Assembly (NCBI GenBank): GCA_019022495.1
Contig: JAFEKR010000015.1
Coordinates: 372,001 to 436,000 of the forward strand
DNA length: 64,000 bases
Direction: 5' to 3'
Source: Epichloe hybrida
Lineage: Eukaryota > Ascomycota > Sordariomycetes > Hypocreales > Clavicipitaceae
Positions within the stretch are counted from its first letter, which is position 1. Each line of letters begins with the position of its first letter. Position numbers and translations under genes: made by a program. Below the pieces are notes generated by a model, which saw only the letters and a program-made list of their open reading frames with translations, did not search any database and was not told where the DNA came from. Positions 47,712 through 60,640 of this stretch are shown piece by piece.

Positions 47712-48088
47712 ACGGCGCTGCCAAGGTTGATCATGGCTGCGAGCAGCTCTTCGGCATGCTCCAACAATCTTTGGAAGAAGAGCAGTACCAAGAGGAAGAT
47801 CTCGACGAGGACTTGCTCCAGTTTATCCAGGGGCTGGGACAAGAGGCACAGCAGCAGCCAGAGGCTGGCGCTGCCGAACTTGACCTGGAGCCGGCCGGGG
47901 CTTTTGAGCTAGCACTGGAAGAGGACCAGCAGCAGCAGCAAGAGGACGGGTTTGCGGGTGACGGTGATATCATGCCGCCACAGGACCAAGAGAAGGAACA
48001 GCCACCAGAGCAAGATGGCGTTTGTGAACTCGACGCCGAGGATCAGAGGTTGTTCTGTCTGCTCGAGGAGGCTTTGGGACGAAGATGA
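46853..48088 (+). CDS. Unrecognised Ser/Pro/Gln-rich protein with homopolymer tracts
   Basis: One exon, 411 residues from the ATG at 46,853. A second in-frame ATG at 46,874 lies in a perfect GCCACCATGG context and may be the real start (404 residues). The first about 215 residues are globular-looking, with no family I recognise; they include A-W-S-Q-S-L-G-F-A-P-G-W-L-L and a basic segment (K-K-S-Q-Q-E-M-K-K-S-H-D-R-T-V-R-G-L-K). A Pro/Ser/Gln linker follows, encoded by TCA and CAG triplet arrays, including 11 consecutive Gln. The C-terminal third is acidic and Gln-rich (E-E-D-Q-Q-Q-Q-Q-E-D), resembling an activation or scaffold region. A transcriptional or RNA-binding role is only an inference. 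Confidence 0.72.
47560..47707 (+). repeat. Trinucleotide arrays (TCA)n and (CAG)11
   Basis: Interrupted TCA repeats (about 47,563-47,670, encoding Ser with Pro/Gln interruptions) run into eleven CAG codons (47,675-47,707). Both are in frame in the Gln-rich gene, so length changes would alter only tract length. Confidence 0.9.
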
Positions 48089-48493
48089 TTTGTTTGTCTT
48101 GCTTCTCTTGTTTATTTCATCAGTAAAGTCTCTTGCTTTTCCTCCATGCAATACAGCGCATTGATTTTCAACATCATGAACAAAGTTGTCAAGGATTCGA
48201 ACACATCTTTCATCTGTTATTTTTTTTTAAAAAAAACTCGATATGAAAATAACTTCTATGGCTTTGCCTCCAACTCCTGGTATTAACTTGTGAGATTTTC
48301 TGTTGCATCCAATAATTTGCTTCTTCAGATGCATTGTGGTTGCACCTTGTCCGCTGCCCCGTATGATGATGATGACTAAGTACATGAAAAAAGGGGCTTG
48401 GTCTTCAATATGCTAAATCGCTTCTTCTTTGTCCCCACATGCTTTTGGCGGCATCCCTCTTTCTCCTCTTCCCCTTCTCTCCTCTTGCTCTCT
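48089..48493. other. Convergent 3' ends of the Gln-rich and LOS1 genes
   Basis: 405 bp between stop codons. A T-run followed by an A-run at about 48,220-48,236 could act in 3' end formation on both strands. No gene is seen. Confidence 0.5.
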
Positions 48494-51400
48494 CTACTGT
48501 CTGCTCTTCAGGAGAGCTTGCAAGTATGATGAAAATCCCTTCTTGTCCGCCGATGTCGTTAGCGATCGCAAAAACTCCTCTCCATTGATACCTAGACTAG
48601 GGAACAGCCCGTTTTGCAACTCTTGAATAAAAACATCCCCTGTTTTGGTATAAATCATTTGCTCCAGCCCGGCAATTTCTGTCAGGACCTGCTTAGTCTG
48701 GGCATCTTGAGCGGGACGGAAGCTGGGATTGCGCATCACTTCCCAGCATACCGAATGGAAGCGGTCAATCATGAAGCGATCAAACCCGGGGATCGAGGGG
48801 TTCGGGCCTCCAGTAGGAGCAGTAGGGTTTTGGGAAATGGTGGCGACGTTTGGCCCACCCCAAATAGCCGAGATTCGAGCCATGAGAGTGAATGCAAGTC
48901 GACTGGGGCCAATGTTGCCGTCCAACATCTTGGCCAGCTCGGTGATGGATGAAATCATCGGCTCAAAGAAACCCTGGTTGGCCTCGCTGATGAGCACACC
49001 GTCCAAACCGTTGTTCAAAATAATTTGCAGGAAAGATAGGTATTCTCGTCTAAGCTCTGCAAGCTGTATTTCGTCGTCGGTGCCAGAGATGGGCTCGGAG
49101 AGTCCTCCAAAGATGCGCTGTAGCAAAGGGGTGAGGAGTACATTGAGTACGTCGTAAATTTCTGCCTTGAAACCAAACACCACTTGATCGAGCAAGCGTA
49201 AGAACATGGCCATTTCATCCTTGGAAGAACTCTGAGACAACAATCCTTCGATCCACTGAGGCAGTTGCGGCAGCACGGCCGAGCCGAGGACTCCAAGAAG
49301 CTTTGAGAACGCGGAGCGACATGCTGTTCGGATCTCGGCCGACGAGTTGAGCTGGTTGAGAGCGATGAGGATTGCCTCTGCTGCCCTCGAGAACTCATCC
49401 GAGACCGCCTTGTCCGGGGGGGGGTGATGCTGAGTTGCCGCAGACCCGGGGCTCCAGTCCGAGTATCCATGGGCTAGAGTGCCAAGAGCCATGACGATGT
49501 GATGAATCTGAAGGGTTGCCTGAGCGTCGCCTGACTTGGCTCGCGGAAGATGGATTTCCATGTCCTGGAACAGAGGGTCCATGACTGATCGAGCATATAG
49601 TGCTTGCTTGTCAGCCGGGGTGCTGCTGGTCGAGGCAATGCACCCAATCGCCTCAAAGAGGTACAGCTGGCTGGTGAACAGGGCGTGGGCCGAATGATCA
49701 GACTCGTCGGATGACATGTCGTCGTCGGCATCCTCCCCGGGTACCTCGGCTTTGATGGGCAAGAGATCACCAATCGATGATATGACAGTCTCCGCGACGT
49801 TCCCAACCTGGCTGCGAAGTTGCTTGATGAATCGATGGAAAAGATACCACGATCTCGTTTTGATGCGGACATGATCATGATGCACGAGGCGGACAAAGTT
49901 CTCCAAGACTTGCGGGATATATGACGGATGGCTTTCGAAAACAATGCAGTACCGTACACATATTTCCATGTACTGCAGCAAAATAGCAGGATGTGTAAAG
50001 GTGGCGATGCCTAGAAAAGATGTTAAAATTCGGAAAAACGCAACAACAACAACAAGGTCAGGAAGATGGAGCCTTCAACCAGGGTTTCAAATAGTCAACA
50101 ACATACCGGATCCTACCATTTTCTGCATCATGACCACGAGCCTTTCGGAAGCTTCAGTTGAAGGCTGATTCTTGGTTCCGAGGCCCTGATTCGGTAATGC
50201 CAGCTCTCCGAACAAGTACATTTCATATAGTGCCAGATCGAGGTCTCTCCAATCCATTTCAGACCCTTGTTGATCTAGATTTTGAAAAGTGTTCGCAACC
50301 AGGTTGCTGAGCATGTTCATGTAAAGGGCTTGGTCAATAGCCGCAATCGTTTTTTGTAGGTTCTGTAATTTTCGGCGCAATTCCTGAAACTCTGCCTCGT
50401 CGGTCTGCTCGTCCTCGTTTCCCCATGTGGATGTTTCGTCATATCTCATCTTTCGGATGATAGCATCTAGAATTGGAGCCAGCATACTGGAAAAGTCTTG
50501 AGGAAGCTGACCCAGCTTTCTCAGAAAGGTGAGCAGGTCTGTAAGCGCGGGAATGACTGTAGAGCAGACTTCATCGTACTCGTCCGCGAAGAGTCGCAGG
50601 AGAAATGGGAGAAAGCCGTGGAGATGCTGTTTGGCTCGCTCTTTGGCGTCATCGCCAATTTGACCGTCATCCAGAGCTTTAACGATATCGGACATGACGG
50701 TATTCACGAGCTTGGCCACCGCTTCGGCCAACTCAGTGTCATACTTGGGTGTGCCCTTGTGAGTGCTCAAGGGAGCACTGCCAATAAGTTGGCCTACGAT
50801 TTCCTGGAGATTGAGGAAGGAGACCAACTCCATCTTGTCTGCTGAGCGCATTTTCTTGCCGCAAATCTCAGTGAGGGTGTCAATGGCCGTATTCCGAACT
50901 TTATCCTCGCCGCCGGCGTTGGTACGGCCGACTACGGGAAGCAACAGGTTGATCATGTCCTGACTGACGACGAGTGATATGTCCATCCAGCTGACCCATT
51001 TTCCAACAACCTTCAACACCAGCTCCACAACAGTGTCGTTGTCACTGTGCTTGGTAAGAAGCTGTTTCCAATTTTCGGCAACTTTATGCATGTCCTGGGC
51101 TCGAAGCTGGTCTTTGAGTTCAGTGTTTCGCTTGGCGTCATTGCTCTGACGTGACAGCAGCATATCGGCAATCTCATCATGAATCGAAGAGAGAATTCGA
51201 AGATAGAAGAGAACGCCGCTGATGTTGTCTCTGCTGTTTGAGATGCCGGTCAACTCCCAAAGATCATCGAGGAAACTTTGCCACCCATCCTGATAGAGGA
51301 AAACAAAGAGGTAAGTCAAGGTCTGGGTGAGCTTGTTCTGGAGTGACACTGGATCCGCTTCCTGTTGGGCATCGGACCCATAGCTCTGGCGGACATATTG

Positions 51401-51682
51401 AAGGAGTGTGTATCTCAAATAGGACAAGCTCTCGGCATCAAGACCCTGCCTGTGGACGGCGTGGTTGACGACCTCGAGGCATACCATTCTGACGACCTCC
51501 GAGGCTCGTGGGGTCCGCGCAAAGAGACTCGTGCATGCTTGCCAGCCTTGAGGATTATATCGCAGCTGATTAAGATATTCGAAGGCCTGTTCCTTCAGCG
51601 ACTGGTCGGACGTGGGGTTGGACAAGATTTCGACGGCATTTTCAACCTGCAGGGGGTCCGGATGAACGGCCATGGTCAGCAT
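48494..51682 (-). CDS. LOS1: Exportin-T (tRNA export receptor Los1)
   Basis: Two exons: 51,682-50,107 and 50,010-48,494, with a 96-nt intron (donor GTATGT, TTTAAC before the acceptor TTCTAG). This gives 1,030 residues, the usual length for fungal exportin-T. The start is the ATG at 51,682, though the ATG three codons on (51,673) is equally possible. The N-terminus E-N-A-V-E-I-L-S-N-P-T-S-D-Q-S-L-K and the Xpo1/importin-beta-like region from about 85 to 245 (Y-L-F-V-F-L-Y-Q-D-G-W-Q-S-F-L-D-D-L) are characteristic. The rest is HEAT-repeat helices, with a disordered acidic loop in the second exon (D-D-D-M-S-S-D-E-S-D). It exports mature tRNAs through nuclear pores with Ran-GTP. Its promoter lies within 1.1 kb of the right AT-rich block. 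Confidence 0.93.
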
Positions 51683-52700
51683 GATAGTCTCTCAATCTAC
51701 ACAAACAAAGGCAAAAGCATGCTTGTCAAGACTTGACGTACAGTGAAGCAGCAATGCAGTCAAGTTGGGCCGCAAGGGAGCGGCAAGGCCGGTATGACAA
51801 AGTGCAGGACACGCGGAAATGGCGGGGCCGAGTTTGAAGGCAACAAGATAAAAAAGTCAAGGGTCATGCCGCGGGCAGGCATCTCATGCACCCACCTGTG
51901 CCTCCATAATGGCAAATCTGAGGAGTTCCTGCCTCGAGGGACAGGAACGATGCAAGAAGAGGTTATTTGAGAGAATGAACGCTGCTATAATTCCGGCAGC
52001 CTTGTGTACGCAGCATGCAGCATGCTTGTTCGGGACTCGGGTGACGACAAGGCTACCGTGGAGTCATGCCTATGCCAACGGAGAAGGCGGTTCGAAAGTG
52101 ATGGGGATGAGCGTGGCCGAGTTGAGGATCTGGGATTCAGTGCAGGCCGAATACCCCCAGATGGGTTGTATCACCGGAATCGCCTCACCCACGAAAAAGT
52201 GACGGTCTTTTTGCTTCCCAACAAGTTGTTGCGTCTTTTCTGCTGAGCCCAAAAAGTCGGTGCAGTGGTGGGGGGGTTCTTTGCAGTCAGCCATCGGGGC
52301 GGGAGATTTTCGGACAAAACTCTGTGGTTGTGCGCTCCAGGGGCTACTGTGCTGTCCGTGGGTAAACAGGAAAGAGCATACAGTGTGAACTCTGCACACA
52401 GCCGATCCGTAGTCGGAGCTCTCCGAGCTCCCGGAGCTTTCTCTGCTTGCTTGTGACACTGGATCTCATGATGACGGACAATGATGATTTTGGAGGAGTT
52501 TCCTCGATAATAAGGAGAGTCCCGAGCGGCAGACGTGTCCTGCAGAACATCGCTCATGGTAAAGATGACTGGTGGGTGTTCCGTAACCGCAATCCGGGTA
52601 TTACATACTGTAACTGTCAGGTAGGGGTGTAGATAGATGATGAAAAGTGTTCGATTCGATCAATCAGAGGTGCAGACAGCAGCCGACTTTTGTACCTAAA
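51683..52700. other. LOS1 upstream region and right island boundary
   Basis: No gene is supported. A short self-complementary cluster GAGCTCTCCGAGCTCCCGGA lies near 52,418. The balanced composition ends near 52,700, after which TA-rich sequence starts. Confidence 0.5.
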
Positions 52701-54455
52701 GGGTACACAGTGCGCTATAGTAATAACTAGTTTACAGAGGTACTTCTAATATATTTATCTTTACTAATATCTTATCCTAGTTAATACGCGCCCCTCACCT
52801 ATATATCTAATGCTTTAGGGAGCTCTTCCTAATATACCCCCTATAGCTAAGATAACTATTAAAGCTAATAATCTAAGGCGTAGGAAGAGATTATAAATAA
52901 TCTCTAGTGTTATAATTAGGCAGGAATCTCCCTTATGCTAATTCTATAGTAAAAGTCCCTGTGTATTTAACCTAATAGAGGCTTTATAAAGCTATTTATA
53001 AGTATCTTAGAGGTCTTTATCTAATTTACCTTAATATTACCTATTGTATACTATTCTTAAATCTATATCTGATTTATATTAAGGTGCTTAAGGCTAGTTT
53101 AAAGCTTTCCTTCTATATATTTAGTAATCTAGATTATTTACTTATTATTATACTAGATAATTAAGAGCAGTGGAATGCGTATATTAATATTGCAAAGTAG
53201 CTTACTAAGAGAAATATGCTCTTTTATACTATAATTTAGGGTAAAGAGCTTTACTTCTATACTTAAAGTTATTATATAATATTACCTTCTAGACTTCTAA
53301 TTAATTATAGCGCTATACATAATAAAGACATAGCCTTACGTTAACTTCTGAGTCTTAGGATTATTACTAAGTAAAGCATCTATGCTAGAAAATAATGTAT
53401 TAAAGCTATCTATGCTTAAATATTATAAATAGAACTTCTTTATGTTCTAAGCGTATAATAGAGCACCCTATGCTAGCTTAATATGCTTTACTAATAGATT
53501 TATTATAAAAGAGGCTAGCTTTAAAGCTATAAATACTATATTAGGTCTTCTAATAATGCAAAGGTATACCAAAGAGCCTATAATTACTCTATAGTAGCTA
53601 ATTTCTTTATCTAAAGCTTTGTTATTATTTAGGTAAATTATAGCTATTAGGAGAGGAGCTGTAATTAAGCTTTTTAACTCATTATTAATGATATTAGGAA
53701 TAAACTTCTAAGTAATCTTTTAAATATATAATTCCTGTGATAACTATATCTCTTTGGTTTTGCGATTTCTAATGATTTTAATGCTTAGGAACTATTTTAA
53801 TTTACCTTAGTCCTTAATATCTAGGCTATTTATTAATTGCTTATGTAATTCTTTAAATTCTACTTTAGATCCGTTAGGGTATAGCACTATAATATTATTT
53901 ACATAGAAAAACAGGATAAAATTATCCTTTATAAAAATACATAAGTCTTCTTTCCCTTAGATAAAGCTAAGCTCTAAAAGGAATCTCTTTAAATAAAGAA
54001 ACTATTATTAGGGAGCTTCCTATAGCCTATATAATACTCTGATTATCTTCCAGAGATAACCTTTTGCGTTTATACTCTCTAGGGGCTTGTAGAAGATAGG
54101 TTTTTTAAGTTCTATATGTAGGAAGGCATTCCGAACATTATATTATTAAGTATTAAGATTATTTGCGTAATAAACTACAAGTAGTATTCGTAAAGATTAA
54201 GAAGTAAGCGTTACAGCGTAGTTATTAAGGTTATCCTTCGGTTATTAATTGCCTTATATTACTATTTAAGCCTTAAACTCTATAACTATGCCCTTTTTAT
54301 TAGTTTTATATTTAAAAACCTAGCTAAGGTTAATAATCTCCTTATGCTTATTAGGATTAATTAGTTCCTTAGGTATATCCTCCTAGTAGTTTAAGGATAG
54401 AAGCTTTAAAAGCTCCTTTGTGATTGCTTCCTTCTAGTAGTCGCGATATAGTAAT
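52701..54455 (-). mobile_element. Ty1/copia remnant, RIP-inactivated
   Basis: The minus strand shows copia RT blocks: N-V-R-N-A-F-L-H-I-E-L, R-V-L-Y-R-L-Q-E-A-P and F-F-Y-V-N-N-I-I-V-L. The last is the Y-V-D-D active site with both Asp codons changed to AAT (53,894-53,899). Decayed RNase H-like sequence follows toward the left. The family differs from the copia in the left block. The RT is cut on its N-terminal side by the gypsy LTR at 54,456, so the rest should lie beyond the window. I could not fix its LTR. Confidence 0.75.
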
Positions 54456-54840
54456 TGTTACGTGGCGAAACTGCTTAGCCACTAACAAGAAGGATAAGAA
54501 CGAGTTTAGCATTATAGGTAAAGGAATTAACTTACTTCTAACATCTAAACCTGCCCCTAAGAGTAGCTTTTATAAGTGAACTTAGTATAACTTACGAACC
54601 TATGAATCCGTTAGCCCCTCTGATGGATTTGACCTAATAATATGCAAAGCTAGCATGTAATAAGTGGTAGTAATTAGAGATTCTTTTGTTACGTATCTCT
54701 AGTAACCTAGATATAATACCTATATGTCTAAAACTAATTGTTTATAGTGTTAATACAGAGAACTAAACACTTTTAATACTTTCTTAGTTACTAAGAGTAA
54801 ATTACGCCTTGTTTATTAGTTCTAGACTTTTAATAATATA
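54456..54840 (+). repeat. Gypsy 5' LTR (right boundary approximate)
   Basis: It begins TGTTACGTGGCGAAACTG, which is well preserved, and becomes TA-rich after about 54,620. A probable end is CTTTTAATA near 54,838, where CA would have been changed to TA. The mate is not in the window, so the end is an estimate. Confidence 0.55.
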
Positions 54841-55175
54841 AATCTGGATTTTAAATATTAAAAATAAAAACTTATTAGGATTAGTAATTAGAAGGACTTA
54901 TATAAACTTGTACACTATGAATTTAATAATAGAATTATAAGGAGATAAGAATAGCTAATATCTTAGGAGCTACCTATTCACTAGAATTTAATTAATACGT
55001 AAACTATATGTATTATTTGGAATTAAGTTAGGAACTATATCTCTAAGGCTAAATCTAAAGGATTCCTTAATAATTCTACTAAATTAGAAGGAAGTGAAGC
55101 TTTAGGGTAATAATCTAAAAGCATTACTAGTATTACTAATAGTAATACTATAACTAGAACTAAAAGGAGCATAGA

Positions 55176-55325
55176 GATAGGTAAAATTAATAAAGGAAAG
55201 GGGATTATAAATTACCTTAAAAATAACACTACTAGTCTAAGTATAATAAAGATAGGTAAAATTAATAAAGGAAAGGGGATTATAAACTACCCTAAAAATA
55301 ACACTACTAGACTAAGTATAAAACC
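55176..55325 (+). repeat. 75-bp tandem duplication upstream of the Gag-like region
   Basis: Two copies of a 75-bp unit starting GATAGGTAAAATTAATAAAG (55,176 and 55,251), with few differences. The 75 bp equals 25 codons, so a coding frame would be preserved. Confidence 0.8.
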
Positions 55326-58179
55326 CCCTAGCCCTCTAACTAAGCTAAATCTATAGGATCTATAGCTAGAACCTTTAGGAAACATATTAGAACTAGGAGA
55401 AATATACACTAGGGTAAATAAATATAATACTATATAGCTCTTATAAGGAATAATAAAGTAGTAATAGGCTATATAATAAGCTATATTAAGCTAGGTAGTA
55501 GATAAAATAGACTATCTAGCGTTAAGATTAATATCTAAAATTAAAGGTTTGTAAAGTGCTGCTATCTTAGTAGGTTTAACACTATTAGCGTAGAATCCTA
55601 TGTAGAGGATAGTATATTTACTAAGTAACTAGGGTTAATATAATAGTTACTTAGATACTTAGTCTAGACTAGTAGCGTAACTAATAATACTACTATACTA
55701 GCTAGGAATCTAATAGTAGTAGTTAAATCTGTATAATCTGCTGTAGCTAACCCTATATTAACTAGACTAGGGATAGCATATTAATCCTAGTTATTAAGGA
55801 AGAGCGAATCTAGCGTTAGATTAAGACTAGTATAATTAATAAATAAAGGTAATGGAATAAAATACGGATTTGACATGGAAAATTATAGATATAGGATATT
55901 TTAAGCCTTATAATAAACTAGAAGAAGCTAGTACTAACCTTATTACTTATAATAGGAAATAGACTATCTTTTATAATGTTAAATTATAGGTTTAGGCTAT
56001 TGAAGACTACTTGTATTATGCTAACCCTAGCTAATAAGATATTATCTAAAAGAAGATCTAGATGCTATTCTAAGGAGACGTAATAGTATGGTATAGATAA
56101 TATCTTAATATAAACGAACGAGCTACTATATTTAATAATATATTATTAGTATTTACTATAGTACGGAAGGAATTTAGTATTTAAGTGTAGGATATAATAG
56201 TGTGGCTTAATAAGGCGAAGTATACTAAAGAAGATATTCTTAATAAAGTATCTTTTTATAAATTTATATTAAAAAATTTCTAATATACAAGAGCTAATAG
56301 CAAAACAACTAACTATTAGCTTCTAATATATTTATGCCTTAAGCTTTATTTAGGATTGTAATAGATATATCTAATACTAACTTATAAGGATATAAGATTA
56401 GTATATGTTACTATAGTGGATAATAAGAGATATAACCTACGTGATTACTTATATAGTAAAGGATAAGGAAAAGGTAAAAAGAGTAAAGGAAAGCTTAAAG
56501 TCTATTTTAATATAGATAAATCTAATAGTAACTTAGAAAATAATAAAAATGAGATATAAGCTAACTAGAATAGGCTAATAAATGTGTAATTCTAGCCTAG
56601 AAATCTATAATACTAATGGGATAATAGGAACTAGTAAGGATTCTTAGGATTTTTCTAACCTAGGCTATATTAGTAAATTTAACTTACTAAAGGGTAAAAC
56701 TAGAGGCCTTAGTGGAATAAAACTTAAGAGAATTAAGGGAAGTGACTTAGTTTTAACTAAAGCTAGTAAGAAAGGGCGTAAGATTAACTAGAAGAATAAT
56801 ATTCTTAAAGCTAAGGACCTTTAGGCACTAGAGGCTAATAGTAACCTAGGTATTATTAACGCTAGGAAAAACCGCTTACTAAGGAAAAGGAGTATGCCTA
56901 TATTGTGGTATATAATAATAATTCTAATGCATAATAGTATAAAACCTATCTCTAGGAATATAGTTACTATATAGCTAAGGAAGGAGAGGTCTTTAATAAA
57001 AAGAATAATAAATCTAGAATATAGGAATTTAACTTTATTAAAACTTATTTTATAGAAAATAGCGGTAAAGAAGTGGATATAGTAATTACTAAAATAGAAG
57101 TAGTTAAACTAAAATAACTTATACCTAGATAAGTGATTAAAGCTATTATAAGACCTTAGGAGGTTAAATATAATAGGAAGAGAGCAAATATATATTTAAA
57201 AATTCCTCTAAAATTTAATAATAAAGGTAAGAATTATTAAATCTGCCTTAACACTAGGATATTATTAATATTAGCGGATAAGGCGTGGTTATAGTAAAAC
57301 AGGTTAAATGTGAAATAGAGAACATAGGAACTAAAGCTAGTATTTAGAGTATAATCTTCCTTTTTTATTACTAAAATAGCTATATTTGATTTTTATCTCC
57401 TAGGAGTAGTGTGTGAAATGGAAATTACTAGATATTTCATAGTTATAGCGGATGTAATGCTAAATCTAGGCCCTAAACTACTACTTAGAATAAACTTTCT
57501 CTATAAGTATAAAGCAAAAATTAATTTTATATATCCTAGAGTAGTTTTTAGGTTAGTTTATAATATAATAGTAGAAGCAGAAATATTCTAACTAATAAGT
57601 AAAGTTTTACACTAATAGGTTATTATAGCTTATATAGTAATAATTTCACTAAAGATATAGTTAACTATAGTAGTTAGTTAGAAGGAGGCATAGGAGAACT
57701 AAGAGATAAGTGTGTACTACGCATAATTATGTTTAAAGTTTTTTCCTAATGTATTAATCGCTAGATCTGGCTAGAAATAGATAGTGGTGTATAACCTAAC
57801 GGATAAAACTATTACTATTAGTAAATATTAGAAGGTTATATGTCTAGTGGTAGCAAGCGAGGTTAACGCTAATTATCTAGTTAATAATCCTTTTGTATAT
57901 TATGCCTATTTTAGTAAGGATATTACAGAGACTATAGGAGAAGAGAATAAGAAGGAGAATAAGTTAGATAAAGAAAATAATAAGTTTAATCCGAAAAAGG
58001 TTAATATAGGAGTACTATCTTATAGAATCTTATGCCTAGAGGAGATCCTATATATTATTAATTACTTTAGAGTATAAGTTACTAATATTAACTAGGATAT
58101 AGCGAGTAAGTTTATTAAATTAATAGATAAATATAATGTTTATTAAGATAGAGGTATTATACCTATGCCTAAGGACTAG

Positions 58180-59640
58180 AAAATAAGAATTAACCTTATT
58201 AAGGGATAGCAATATTAAACAAGGCTAATTAGACCTTACTAATTAGGGGGCTAGGATATAAGTAAACTTAATAAAGTATATAACAAATTACACTTAAAGG
58301 GTAAGATGTTATATTTAGATAAACTAGCGGCTATAGCGTGCCTAGTGTTTATAGTATAGTGCAAAACTAGCTAGGAAAAGAAAGGAAGGGTAGTAATTAA
58401 TATAAGGCTACTTAATAATATAGCAATACTAGATATATACCCTTTACTAGACTAAAGTGATATTATAAACGACATATATAGTAAGAAGGTTTTCTTACTT
58501 TTTAATAGAATAGGATTTTTCTATTAGTTACTAATTAGGAGGGACTATTAAGCCCGCATAGTGGTTATATTAAATCAAGGCCTTGAGGCGTTAAATGTGG
58601 CACTAATGGGATTTAAAAATTCCCCTGCTTTTACCTAAAGGTTTATAGACTAACTTTTCTAAAAGTATAAGCATTTTATTTAAGTTTATATTAATAATAT
58701 TATTGTTTTTTTAGATAATATTAAGGATTATTTGAATTATCTTAGTATTATGCTTAAGATCCTTGAAGAAAATAGGATAATAATTGTAGCAAAGAAATTA
58801 TTTATTAGCTACCCTACTATCTAGTTACTAGGTTTTGTTATTAATAGTAATAGAATTACTAATACTAATAATAGACTTAAAGCATTTTAAAAAATGATTT
58901 TCCTAAGCAATCTATTAAGCCTTAAAACCTTTATTAGGATAGCTAGATTTCTTTATAATAGGATCCTATGGTTTAATATATGAATTTAACTGTTATAGGA
59001 GCGAAAGACTATGCTATTAAGAGAGTTCTATGAAAAGGATAAGAAAATCACTAGTATTTTAAAACTAGTATAGAAATAAAAGATATAATAGAAGATGTTT
59101 TTGCTAATAGTAAATAAGAAAAAGGCTTTTAAAGATATTAAAGCGTTTCTAAGTGAGAAATAGATATTATGGCACTATGACCTAAAGAAACCGCTTTTCC
59201 TTAAAATTAACGTATATAAGGAAGGATTTAGCCTATATACCTTCTAATTATAAGATAAATAGGATAGTTAAAGCATCCCTAGGAAAGATATTAAGAATAA
59301 TAGGATTTAGCTAATCTTATTCCTCTCTAGGGTAATATTACATACTAAGAAACAGTATGGTTTAATAGAAGTAGAGATAGCTATAATTGCATAGAGTGTT
59401 AGGAAACTCCGAAAAATAGTTTAATCTAATAGTATAGTGGTTAATATATTAACTAACTATTCTCTAGCTAAGGGCATTATTAAACACACCTTACTATTGA
59501 TAATAGATCTAGATAAGGCTAATCTAAAACTAGTAAAAGTTACAAATTATTTATTATAATTTAATCTTAGGGTGATATATATGCTAGGAATATTAAATAT
59601 TATCCTAGATACGCTTTCTAGGCTACTAGTGGAGGTAACT
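58180..59640 (+). pseudogene. Gypsy RT and RNase H remnant
   Basis: The plus strand reads I-R-L-L-N-N-I-A-I-L-D-I-Y-P-L, F-K-N-S-P-A-F-T, Y-I-N-N-I-I-V-F and L-G-F-V-I-N, which are RT blocks. RNase H follows with L-K-K-P-L-F-L-K-I, ending in I-L-D-T-L-S-R-L. In-frame TAG/TAA codons replace Gln/Trp. The small open frame before it (57,847-58,077) belongs to the protease-RT linker. Confidence 0.8.
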
Positions 59641-60640
59641 TATAGAGAGATAGTGTAGAAGAGTTAATATAATAAATTAGAGGTAAGTGTGTATTTTATA
59701 AGTGAGGAATACATTATAATAGTAATTATAGATAACGAACTTAAGGCTAGAATTATATTAGGATACTAGCTAGACTGAAAATTTAGCTAAATTATCTTAG
59801 CTATAAAAGCCTATTAGGAAAGGTAAGTAGTAAGGGATGCTAGAGTTAAACTAAGAATTCCTTTATATAGATAGGATTTACACGAAGATAGTCTGCTATA
59901 CTACTATAGTGGGGATGGATTTTTCTGGCTTTGTATTCTAATAACTAAGGTTAAATCTATCTTACATCTAGTATATAATAACTAATACTATTTTGGAATT
60001 ACTAGAATGGTAGTAAAGTTATAATTAGTCTATTTTCTATATATAAGCTAGCAAATTTATGAGTATATTGCCTATTATGTAGTGTGTTAGGAAAACGCTA
60101 TTAATTAGTTAAAACCGCCTAGGGAGTTATAACTATTATAGTTAAAGCTAATACCTTTTTATATAATTTTACTTTATTTTATAATAGATATACTAGAAGT
60201 ATTAGCCACGAACACTATATAGTAAATAGAGGGGTATGCTATATATAATTTACTATGCCTAGTGAATTATCTATTTAGTAAGAGAACTCTTCTAATACTA
60301 GGGTATACTATATATCTAGTAGAAATTTAGGCGGAATTACTTCTCTATACCTTATATATTATAGACTAGGGATTACTAAGATAAATTATTAGTAATAGAG
60401 ACCTAAAGTTTATATCTAATATATAGAGGGAGATATTTAGGTGTATAGGAGTTAAACTCCTTATAGGCATAGTATATTACCCTTAGATAAATAGAACTAT
60501 GGAAAGGAAAAATCAGATAGTAATAATTATAATACAATATTATATAGTAATAGACCTAGATATAATATGGATATTATTACTACTAGCATTATAGCATTAG
60601 CTAAATAACACTATAGCTATGGGCATAGGCAGAGCATCAC

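Noticed and set aside
57409..57591. 60-codon open frame in the right AT-rich block
   Set aside because: Part of the decayed gypsy protease-RT interval; too short and AT-biased to be an independent gene.
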